64,000 nt of DNA from Algiphilus aromaticivorans DG1253 (GTDB taxonomy: Bacteria > Pseudomonadota > Gammaproteobacteria > Nevskiales > Nevskiaceae): positions 930,001 through 994,000 of the forward strand of contig NZ_JPOG01000001.1 of assembly GCF_000733765.1 (NCBI RefSeq), read 5' to 3'. The position numbers and the translations under genes were made by a program. Positions 42,852 through 49,848 of the stretch are shown here, one piece after another (within the stretch, counting starts at the first letter, position 1; every line of letters begins with the position of its first letter). Under the pieces are notes generated by a model. That model ran no database searches and had not been told where the DNA came from. It saw only the letters and a program-made list of their open reading frames with translations.

Positions 42852-45800
42852 GTGATCGAGGCGGTGCTGCGTCGCGGCACGCTGTTGACGGTGATCGCGC
42901 TGGTCGTGGCCGTGCTCGGCGTGCTGGCCGCCTCGCGCGTGCCGGTGCAGATGATTCCCGATCTGTCGGTGCGCACGATCAGCGTGCAGACGAGCTGGCC
43001 GGGCGCCACGCCGCAGGACGTCGAAAAGGAAATCCTGATCGAGCAGGAGGAATACCTGCGGGTCATTCCCAATCTTTCGCGCATGGTTTCCTACAGCTCT
43101 ACCGGGCGGGCCGAGATCGAGCTGGAATTCCCCTTTGACGTTGACGTGACCGAAGCGCTCATCGACGTCAATAACGCGTTGTCGCAAGTGCCGGACTATC
43201 CCGAGAATGTCGATCAGCCGCGCGTGACGGCGAGCTCCTTCTCGGAAAACGCGTTCATGTATTACCGCATCACGCCCCTCGGCGACAATCCGCTGGGGCT
43301 GGACATCGATCTGATGCGGGATTTCGTCGATGACAACGTCCGCCCGCGCATGGAACGTGTGGCCGGTGTCTCGCAGGTGCAGGTGCGCGGTGGTGCCGAG
43401 CGTCAGGTGCAGATCCACGTCGATCCGGCCGAGCTGGCGCAGCGCGGGCTGGCGATGACGGATGTGCGCGATGTCGTGCGTGCGCGCAACCGCGACACCT
43501 CCGCCGGTGACATCGACAGCGGCAAGCGGCGTTATCTACTGCGCACCGTCGGCCGCTACGAGGATGTTGCTGCGCTGGAGGAAACCATTATCGCGCGTCG
43601 TGGCGATGCGCTGATCCGCCTCGGAGATGTCGCCGATGTGCGACTCGATCATTTCGAGCTGCGCGAGCTCGCCTTCGCGGATGGCCAGCGTGCCATCACG
43701 CTGGCTGTGCGCCGGGTCACCGGCTCCAACGTCATCGCCATCAAGGAGGCGATGGGACCGGTCATCGACGACATCAACGCCGAGGTGCTGGAGCCGGCCG
43801 GACTGGAAATGGGGCTGACCAGCGACGACGTGCGCTACGTCGAGGCCTCGGTCGCCAATGTCTGGCAGAACCTCGCCATCGGCGCGGTACTGGCGAGCGC
43901 CATCATGTTCGCCTTCCTGCGTTCAGCGCCTGCCACACTGGTGGCTGTGCTCGGCGTACCGCTCTGCACGGTGGCGGCTTTCATCGGCCTGCTTGCCGCC
44001 GGCCGCACGATCAACGTGATCTCCCTGGCCGGCGTGGCCTTCGCCATCGGCATGACGCTGGACAACACCATCGTCGTGCTGGAAGCCATCGAGCGCGAGC
44101 GCCGCCGTGGCCTCGGGCCACTGGAAGCCGCAGCCGCCGGTGTGCGTCGCGTATGGCCGGCCGTGCTGGCCTCGACGATGACCACGGTGCTGGTCTTTGC
44201 GCCGATCCTCTTCATTCAGCAGGAGGCCGGGCAGCTCTATTCCGATATCGCCGTGGCGATCTCGGCCTCGATCCTGACCTCCATGCTGGTTGCCATAACG
44301 CTGATACCGGCTGCCAGTGTGCGCATCCGTTTCGCCAGCGCCGATGCCACCCGGGACACGCGCCTGAAGCTCGCTACGGTGTCCGCGGTGCGCTGGCTGG
44401 TGGCAAGTCCCGGCCGGCGCTGGAGCTATCTCGGGGGCATCGTGCTGCTCATCGGTGGCGTGCTCTATTTCCTGACGCCACCCGCCGAGTACCTGCCGGA
44501 AGGTGAGGAACCAAAGACCTTCGCGAGCATGAGCGCGCCTCCGGGCTACAACCTGACCGAGATGCTACGCATCGCCGAGGAGCTGCAGGAAGAGTTGCTG
44601 CCTCATATCGATGCGGACCGTTCGGCCTTTGCGCGCGGCGACACTGATATGCCGCCCATCCGTTATATCAATCTATCCGTGCAGCCGACGGGGCTGCGCA
44701 TTATCAGCGAGACCGTCGCGCCGGGCGACATCGACGCGCTGATGGCCGCGCTCACCAAGCGCTACGAGCGCTATCCGGGCATGCGCGCCTTCGCCGCGCG
44801 TGGCTCCATCATCTCCAGCAACGATGGCGGCACGCGCTCGGTGAATGTCGACATTGCCGGCCCGGACCTTGTCGGCATCTACGAGGTCGCCGAGGCCGTC
44901 TATCGCCGGGCAGAAACCGTGCTGGGGGAACCGCAGATCAACTCCGACCCGGGCTCCTTGTCGCTGGATCAGCCATTGATCGAAATCCGCCCGGACTGGG
45001 CGCGTGCCGCCGAGCTGGGGCTGGACGCCGACAGCCTCGGCTTTTCGGTCGCGGCGCTGTCCGATGGTGCCTTCGTCGACGAGTTCTTCATCGGTGACCG
45101 GAAAGTCGACATTTTCGTCTTCAGCGAGGCTGGCAACCGCCAGGACCTCGCGCGCTTGCCGGAGCTGCCGCTGCATACTCCGCAGGGTGCGGTGGTGCCG
45201 ATTTCGGCCGTGGCCGATCTCGTCGAGACGGTGGATACGGACCAGATCCGGCGCGTCGACGGCAAGCGTACCGTTACGCTGAACATCATTCCGCCGCGTT
45301 CGATTGCGCTGGAAGCGGCTGTGGAGATGGTGCAGCGCGACGTCGTCGATCATCTGCGCGGCCAAGGGGTGGTGCCGGATCGCGTGCAGATGGATATCTC
45401 CGGCGCCAGTGATCAGCTGCAGGCCACCCAGGAATCGCTTTCCGGGAATTTCGTCGTGGCACTGGCGCTCTGCTACCTGCTAATGGTGGCCATCTTCGTG
45501 CATTGGGGCTTTCCTCTGTTGATCATGCTCAGCGTGCCGCTGGGTATCGCAGGCGGTATTGCCGGTCTGGCCGTGCTCAATCTCTTTGTCCGCCAGCCCT
45601 TCGACATGATCACCATGCTCGGCTTCCTGATCCTGCTGGGGACGGTCGTCAACAACCCCATCCTCATCGTCGATCAGGCGCGCTACAACCTGCGGCATGG
45701 CGCCGAGAGCATCGAGCAGGCGGTCACTGACGCGCTGCATAACCGCATCCGGCCGATCATGATGTCGATGATCACCACCATCCTCGCGCTGGCGCCGCTG

Positions 45801-45986
45801 GTATTCATTCCGGGCGCCGGCACCGAGCTTTATCGTGGTGTCGGCACCATCGTGCTTTTCGGCCTGATGATCGCCACGCTGCTCACCTTGACCTTCTTGC
45901 CGACGCTGCTCGTTACCGTGCTCCGTATCGGCCAGCGCCTGCGCCCCAGCCGGACCGAAGCCGAAGCTGGACGCCCCGGAAGCTGA
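42852..45986 (+). CDS. RND efflux pump permease (AcrB/HAE family)
   Basis: 1044 residues with the typical two repeats, each with one helix, a large periplasmic porter/docking domain and five further helices. Helix 4 has GMTLDNTIVVLEAI with one Asp (residue 404) followed by Asn where AcrB has two Asp; helix 10 has VVNNPILIVD where AcrB has Lys940. This LDN/VNN combination occurs in many RND pumps of the HAE group, so it need not mean loss of function. Proton-driven export of drugs or other amphiphiles is expected; the substrate is unknown. A 493-bp gap follows. Confidence 0.92.
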   Translation: MIEAVLRRGTLLTVIALVVAVLGVLAASRVPVQMIPDLSVRTISVQTSWPGATPQDVEKEILIEQEEYLRVIPNLSRMVSYSSTGRAEIELEFPFDVDVTEALIDVNNALSQVPDYPENVDQPRVTASSFSENAFMYYRITPLGDNPLGLDIDLMRDFVDDNVRPRMERVAGVSQVQVRGGAERQVQIHVDPAELAQRGLAMTDVRDVVRARNRDTSAGDIDSGKRRYLLRTVGRYEDVAALEETIIARRGDALIRLGDVADVRLDHFELRELAFADGQRAITLAVRRVTGSNVIAIKEAMGPVIDDINAEVLEPAGLEMGLTSDDVRYVEASVANVWQNLAIGAVLASAIMFAFLRSAPATLVAVLGVPLCTVAAFIGLLAAGRTINVISLAGVAFAIGMTLDNTIVVLEAIERERRRGLGPLEAAAAGVRRVWPAVLASTMTTVLVFAPILFIQQEAGQLYSDIAVAISASILTSMLVAITLIPAASVRIRFASADATRDTRLKLATVSAVRWLVASPGRRWSYLGGIVLLIGGVLYFLTPPAEYLPEGEEPKTFASMSAPPGYNLTEMLRIAEELQEELLPHIDADRSAFARGDTDMPPIRYINLSVQPTGLRIISETVAPGDIDALMAALTKRYERYPGMRAFAARGSIISSNDGGTRSVNVDIAGPDLVGIYEVAEAVYRRAETVLGEPQINSDPGSLSLDQPLIEIRPDWARAAELGLDADSLGFSVAALSDGAFVDEFFIGDRKVDIFVFSEAGNRQDLARLPELPLHTPQGAVVPISAVADLVETVDTDQIRRVDGKRTVTLNIIPPRSIALEAAVEMVQRDVVDHLRGQGVVPDRVQMDISGASDQLQATQESLSGNFVVALALCYLLMVAIFVHWGFPLLIMLSVPLGIAGGIAGLAVLNLFVRQPFDMITMLGFLILLGTVVNNPILIVDQARYNLRHGAESIEQAVTDALHNRIRPIMMSMITTILALAPLVFIPGAGTELYRGVGTIVLFGLMIATLLTLTFLPTLLVTVLRIGQRLRPSRTEAEAGRPGS

Positions 45987-46479
45987 GAGAGCGAGACCTG
46001 CGCTGCCAGGCTGCCGCGTCACGCGCGGAGGAATGCGCACTGCTACCGGTCAAGAAGGGTTCCGGTCGTTCGGTGCCGCACTGGTCAGTGCGAGAGTCGC
46101 CTGCATCGGCTCCGGATTGCGCAGGCCACACCAGAAATATGCGCCCGCACGCATGAGAAACCTGCGCCCAAGTGTGGGCAGGAGCATCTCATTGGTAGCA
46201 GCGATGGGCTCGGTGCTGGCGATAAATGGACGTTTACAGATACCTCCGGTTTATTGATCAGAAGGCAATAGCGGAGAAATGACAGCGTGGCCAGGGCGCA
46301 TGCATTTCCCGAAAGGGAGAAAGCTTTCAAGTTCGCCGGGAGTGGGCCAGGTCGATGTCGTATTTCTGTATCATGCCGTTTCCTGATCCAGCAATGCTTG
46401 AATAAATTCTCTCTTTCAATTTATCATCCGCTCGCTTTTCAGGAAGCGAGTGATGTTTACTACTGCCGAGGCATAAACA
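45987..46479. other. AT-richer intergenic region upstream of hns
   Basis: 493 bp without a supportable gene: small frames present are of low quality. The last 120 bp are distinctly AT-rich. It holds the hns promoter and dyad (separate entry) and, in the expected 5' leader, a 7-bp hairpin CTCGCTT-TTCAGG-AAGCGAG (46431-46450). The stretch 46195-46260, with GATAAATGGACGTTTACAG and TTTATTGATCAGAAGG, is also AT-rich. Such DNA upstream of hns genes in other bacteria is bound by H-NS itself. Confidence 0.45.
46398..46427 (+). promoter_or_regulatory. hns promoter overlapped by an inverted repeat
   Basis: TTGAAT (46398-46403), 18 bases, TATCAT (46422-46427). An inverted repeat ATAAATT-9 bases-AATTTAT (46402-46424) covers the spacer and part of the -10 box, so a protein bound there would block the promoter. 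Confidence 0.6.
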
Positions 46480-46791
46480 ATGAGCAAGTATCAAGAACTC
46501 TTGAGCAAAATCGACACCTTGAAGGCGCAGGCCGAGGAAGAGCGCAAGAAAGAGATCGCCGATGTCGTCGCCGACATCAAGCAGAAAATGGCGCAGTATG
46601 ATTTGTCGCCGAGCGACCTCGGATTCAGTGGCGCGAAAGCCGGCAAGTCGTCTTCCAAGGGCAAGGGTAGTGTGGCCCCGAAATATCGGGACCCGGCTAC
46701 GGGCAAGACTTGGACGGGCCGTGGCCGCGCACCGAAGTGGATTAGCGAAGCCGAATCGCGTGGTGTCAAGCGCGATACTTTTCTGATCTGA
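46480..46791 (+). CDS. hns: H-NS family nucleoid protein
   Basis: 103 residues. N-terminal coiled-coil oligomerisation segment (QELLSKIDTLKAQAEEERKKEI), a Ser/Lys/Gly linker (KAGKSSSKGKGS) and the C-terminal DNA-binding domain with YRDPATGKTWTGRGRAPKW, the form found in Bordetella BpH3 and relatives rather than E. coli H-NS. It binds AT-rich DNA and silences acquired genes. GAGG eight bases before the ATG is the ribosome site. A strong terminator follows. Confidence 0.93.
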   Translation: MSKYQELLSKIDTLKAQAEEERKKEIADVVADIKQKMAQYDLSPSDLGFSGAKAGKSSSKGKGSVAPKYRDPATGKTWTGRGRAPKWISEAESRGVKRDTFLI

Positions 46792-46811
46792 GCGCTTGCC
46801 GCTTTCCAGCG

Positions 46812-46840
46812 AAAAGGGCCGCCCTCGGGCGGCCCTTTTT
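46812..46840. terminator. Bidirectional terminator between hns and tRNA-Leu
   Basis: AAAAGGGCCGCC-CTCG-GGCGGCCCTTTTT: GC-rich stem flanked by A4 and T5, thus a Rho-independent terminator on the plus strand for hns and, read the other way, on the minus strand for tRNA-Leu. Confidence 0.9.
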
Positions 46841-46861
46841 CATGGCGCATCGTGAAATAGC

Positions 46862-46946
46862 TGGTGCCGGAGGTGGGACTCGAACCCACACTGGTTGCCC
46901 AACCGCATTTTGAGTGCGGCGCGTCTACCAGTTCCGCCACTCCGGC
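46862..46946 (-). tRNA. tRNA-Leu(CAA)
   Basis: 85-nt class II tRNA on the minus strand, including an encoded CCA end. Acceptor stem GCCGGAG/CTCCGGC, anticodon stem-loop CCGCA-CTCAAAA-TGCGG with anticodon CAA, a variable arm TGGGCAACCA, and T arm GTGGG-TTCGAGT-CCCAC. The discriminator base is A, as expected for leucine. Confidence 0.96.
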
Positions 46947-46956
46947 GCGGTCGCGG

Positions 46957-46985
46957 ACTATAGCGGAGCTGCGACCACCCTACAA
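46957..46985 (-). promoter_or_regulatory. tRNA-Leu promoter
   Basis: Minus strand TTGTAG (complement of 46980-46985), 17 bases, TATAGT (complement of 46957-46962), ending 10 bases before the tRNA 5' end. The -35 box overlaps the TACAAT (46981-46986) that could be the -10 of queA on the other strand. Confidence 0.7.
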
Positions 46986-46992
46986 TGTGCGA

Positions 46993-48033
46993 GTGAAGCG
47001 CAGCGATTTCCACTTCGAGCTCCCCGAGGCCCTTATCGCGCAGCACGCCGTCGAGCCGCGCTCGGCGGCGCGCATGCTGTGTGTCGAGACGTCCGGTCCG
47101 CGTGACGCCTGCGTTGCCGACTGGCCCGGCATGTTGGCGCCCGAGGATCTGCTCGTCTTCAACGATACGCGGGTTATCCCCGCGCGCCTGCATGCCACTA
47201 AGGCTACAGGCGGCCGTGTGGAAATCCTGCTGGAGCGCGCACTCGACGATCATCGGGTGCTGGTGCAGATGCGCGCTTCCAAGACGCCCAAGCCCGACAA
47301 TCGACTGACGGTGGACGACGACGGCGCGGCAATGGTCGTCGAGGGAAGGGAGGGCGACTTCTTCCGCCTGCACTTTCCGGAGGAGCCTGCGTTGGCGGTC
47401 TTCGAGCGCGCCGGACATGTGCCGCTCCCGCCCTACATCACGCGTGCCGACACCGCCGACGATCGCGAGCGCTACCAGAGTGTCTTCGCGCGGGAATCCG
47501 GCGCCGTGGCCGCGCCCACGGCGAGCCTGCACGTCGACGATGCGCTGCTCGCCGCGCTGCGCAGCCGTGGTGTGGGCATTCGGACGCTGACGCTGCACGT
47601 CGGCGCCGGCACCTTCGCGCCCATGCGCGTCGAGGACCCCGCCCAGCACCCCATGCACGCCGAGCGCTACCGGGTGACGCCCGAGCTGGTCGAGGCGGTC
47701 GAGGCCACCCGCGCGCGCGGTGGCCGCGTCGTTGCCGTGGGTACGACCGTCGTGCGGGCGCTGGAGAGCGCTGCCGTCGACGGCACGCTGACTGCGGGTG
47801 CCGGCGAGACGCGCCTCTTCATCGCGCCGGGCTATCGCTTCCGCGTCGTGGACGCGCTGCTCACCAACTTCCATCTGCCGGAGTCGACACTGCTCATGCT
47901 GGTCTGCGCCTTCGGCGGCTACGAGCCGGTGATGGCTGCTTATCGGCACGCCGTGGCGGGTGGCTATCGCTTCTTCAGTTACGGCGACGCGATGTGGCTG
48001 CCGCGGCGCGTCGATACCCGGGCGCGCGGCTGA
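46993..48033 (+). CDS. queA: S-adenosylmethionine:tRNA ribosyltransferase-isomerase QueA
   Basis: 346 residues from the GTG at 46993 ([17 protein letters not shown]; 46987 is an alternative GTG two codons earlier). Transfers the ribosyl part of SAM to 7-aminomethyl-7-deazaguanine in tRNA, making epoxyqueuosine. Family motifs: [34 protein letters not shown] and [14 protein letters not shown]. The open frame back to 46864 crosses the tRNA-Leu gene and is not real. A TACAAT (46981-46986) right before the start could be a -10 giving a leaderless or nearly leaderless message. Its usual neighbour tgt is not here; the next gene is convergent. Confidence 0.94.
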   Translation: MKRSDFHFELPEALIAQHAVEPRSAARMLCVETSGPRDACVADWPGMLAPEDLLVFNDTRVIPARLHATKATGGRVEILLERALDDHRVLVQMRASKTPKPDNRLTVDDDGAAMVVEGREGDFFRLHFPEEPALAVFERAGHVPLPPYITRADTADDRERYQSVFARESGAVAAPTASLHVDDALLAALRSRGVGIRTLTLHVGAGTFAPMRVEDPAQHPMHAERYRVTPELVEAVEATRARGGRVVAVGTTVVRALESAAVDGTLTAGAGETRLFIAPGYRFRVVDALLTNFHLPESTLLMLVCAFGGYEPVMAAYRHAVAGGYRFFSYGDAMWLPRRVDTRARG

Positions 48034-48042
48034 GGCGGCGTG

Positions 48043-49053
48043 TCAGGCGCAGTCTCGCACCACGGCTGCGTCCTTCGCGGGCTGCAGGCGGGCATTCAGC
48101 CACTCGGGCAGGCTGTGCTCCAGCCACATGCGCGGCACGCCACTCTGGCCGGCTGCCACGAAGCCGACGTGCCCACCGCGCGGGCTGACGAGCAGCTCGA
48201 CGGTCTTGGGGAGGCTCGCGGGATCCGGCACGATCTCCGGCACCATCATCGGATCGTCGAGGGCATGGATGATGCGCGTTGGCACGCGGATGCCCTCCAG
48301 GTACTGGCCGCAGGAGGCACGCTCGTAGTAGTCCTCGGCGTCGGCGTAGTCGTTGCAGGGCGCGGTATAGGCATTGTCGAAGTCGCGGAAATTGCCGGCA
48401 GCCAGCGCCGCTTCCAGATCGGCGTCGGGCGGTAGCGGCACGGGCCCGTGTTTGCGCCGCAGGCCGGCCTTCAGCCCGCGCAGCAGATAGGACTGATAGG
48501 CGCGCGCGGCGCCACGCTGCAGATGGTCCACGCAGGGCGCCAAGCGGAAGGGCACGGACACGGCGGCCGCGGCGTCCAGCGGCGCCCGCGCGCCCATCTC
48601 GCCCAGGGTCTTGAGCAGGACATTGCCGCCCAGCGACCAGCCGATGGCGGCGCGTCGTCGCTCTGGAAAGCGCTGCGCCATCTGCTGCAGGATCCAGGCG
48701 ATATCGTCGCTGGCGCCGTGGTTGTAGCTGCGGGCGAGCTGATTCGGCGCCGGTCCCGCGCCGCGCTGCTGCACACCAATGCAGTACCAACCGCGCGCGC
48801 GCAGACGCAGCGCGGTGGCGCAGAGATAGGTCGAGTCCAGGCCGCCACCGAGGCCGTGCAGCAGCAAGGCAACCGGCGCGTCGGTGGACGCGCTCGCCGG
48901 CGGCAGGTGCCCGATGTCGATGAAGTCGCCGTCGGAAAGCTCGAGGCGCTCCACGCGCCAGTCCACGTGCGGCGTCCGACGCAGCAGTGCGGGCAGGGCG
49001 GTCTGCGCATGGGCCTGACGTATAAGCGGGTGCGGCTGAAAGGGAATGGTCAT
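48043..49053 (-). CDS. Alpha/beta hydrolase of the YheT family
   Basis: 336 residues. Alpha/beta-hydrolase with oxyanion/early strand LLLHGLGGGLDSTYL, nucleophile elbow GWSLGGN (Ser), Asp in HALDDPMM and His in PRGGHVGF, thus a complete triad. The length and the RGAGPAPN and NDYADAEDYYERAS segments match the YheT/UPF0017 group (esterase-like, substrate unknown). Convergent with queA with only 9 bp between the stops. Confidence 0.87.
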   Translation of the reverse strand: MTIPFQPHPLIRQAHAQTALPALLRRTPHVDWRVERLELSDGDFIDIGHLPPASASTDAPVALLLHGLGGGLDSTYLCATALRLRARGWYCIGVQQRGAGPAPNQLARSYNHGASDDIAWILQQMAQRFPERRRAAIGWSLGGNVLLKTLGEMGARAPLDAAAAVSVPFRLAPCVDHLQRGAARAYQSYLLRGLKAGLRRKHGPVPLPPDADLEAALAAGNFRDFDNAYTAPCNDYADAEDYYERASCGQYLEGIRVPTRIIHALDDPMMVPEIVPDPASLPKTVELLVSPRGGHVGFVAAGQSGVPRMWLEHSLPEWLNARLQPAKDAAVVRDCA

Positions 49054-49137
49054 GCGGGATCTGTTGGCATCGTCAGCGTCATGCGCAGATACTGTGCGGA
49101 CGACAACATGGCTGTCAGCTTAGCGAAGGAGATAATC

Positions 49138-49425
49138 ATGAACCGGGAAGAGCTAATGCGTAAGGCCCGCCAGCGTTTGGAAGTGTTGCAGGCGGATATC
49201 GAGAAGCTTGAGGTCAAGGCGCAGCACGCGTCGGAGGATGTCCGCGCCCAGGCCGAGACGCATCTCCAGCGTGCACGCGAGCAGGCCGACGAGCTACGCG
49301 GCCGGATGGAAGAGATCCGTGAGGCGGCCGAGGGGCGGCTTCAGGAGCTGCGCGGCCAGGTTGATCAGCTCGGCGAGCGCGCGCGTGAGACGCTGGAGAA
49401 GATCCGCGGCAAGATCGGTCTCTGA
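49138..49425 (+). CDS. Small coiled-coil protein, unknown function
   Basis: 95 residues, almost entirely charged heptad sequence (ARQRLEVLQADIEKLEVKA; then REQADELRGRMEEIREAAEGR in pieces), no membrane segment or signal peptide. AAGGAG at 49126-49131 just before the ATG at 49138 supports the start; an upstream ATG at 49108 would add ten residues. No family recognised with confidence; composition resembles small stress-related coiled-coil proteins. Followed 66 bp later by the tRNA promoter. Confidence 0.7.
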   Translation: MNREELMRKARQRLEVLQADIEKLEVKAQHASEDVRAQAETHLQRAREQADELRGRMEEIREAAEGRLQELRGQVDQLGERARETLEKIRGKIGL

Positions 49426-49490
49426 GGCCGGCCGCGCCGGGAGTGGCGTTGAAGCAGCGCACCTTTGCCAAGAAATTTGCGCGTCAGCGA

Positions 49491-49519
49491 TTGTGCTGAC
49501 GCGCGGGTGCCGCTACAAT
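49491..49519 (+). promoter_or_regulatory. Promoter of the tRNA-Ala/tRNA-Glu pair
   Basis: TTGTGC (49491-49496), 17 bases, TACAAT (49514-49519), then a GC-rich discriminator CTCGCCCGC before the first tRNA at 49534, as is usual for stable RNA promoters. Confidence 0.75.
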
Positions 49520-49533
49520 CTCGCCCGCTTTAC

Positions 49534-49609
49534 GGGGCCATAGCTCAGCTGGGAGAGCGCCTGCATGGCATGCAGGAGGTCGGCGGTTCGATCCCGCCTG
49601 GCTCCACCA
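49534..49609 (+). tRNA. tRNA-Ala(GGC)
   Basis: 76 nt with encoded CCA. Acceptor GGGGCCA/TGGCTCC (with the G-T wobble), D arm GCTCAGCTGGGAGAGC, anticodon stem-loop CCTGC-ATGGCAT-GCAGG with anticodon GGC, T arm GGCGG-TTCGATC-CCGCC. Confidence 0.97.
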
Positions 49610-49638
49610 AAAAATCGGCCGAGGCCGAACCTCTGTTC

Positions 49639-49714
49639 GTCCCCATCGTCTAGAGGCCTAGGACACCGCCCTTTCACGGCGGCGACAGGGGTTCGAATCC
49701 CCTTGGGGACGCCA
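49639..49714 (+). tRNA. tRNA-Glu(TTC)
   Basis: 76 nt with encoded CCA, 29 bp after tRNA-Ala and surely co-transcribed. Acceptor GTCCCCA/TGGGGAC, anticodon stem-loop CCGCC-CTTTCAC-GGCGG with anticodon TTC, T arm AGGGG-TTCGAAT-CCCCT. Confidence 0.97.
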
Positions 49715-49727
49715 TAGAAGCAAGTCG

Positions 49728-49762
49728 ACGGGCCCGCGCATCAGCGCGGGCCCGTTTTGTTT
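49728..49762 (+). terminator. Terminator of the tRNA pair
   Basis: ACGGGCCCGCGC-ATCA-GCGCGGGCCCGT, a perfect 12-bp stem, followed by TTTGTTT: a strong Rho-independent terminator 13 bp after tRNA-Glu. Confidence 0.92.
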
Positions 49763-49848
49763 GGGCGGTCGCCGTGATCGAAGGGGCTCGGCCCGCGGTA
49801 GCGGCCCCTGCGTTAACCTAGCTAGGCATTTGGGTAGCAGGCACGATC

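Noticed and set aside
44061-45656. RND pump with altered proton-relay residues as a dead pump
   Set aside because: LDN in helix 4 and VNN in helix 10 are common in many RND pumps of the HAE group, so this is a subfamily trait, not evidence of loss.
46033-46330. Small open frames in the gap before hns
   Set aside because: Composition and codon use do not fit genes, no ribosome sites, and both strands have overlapping weak candidates.
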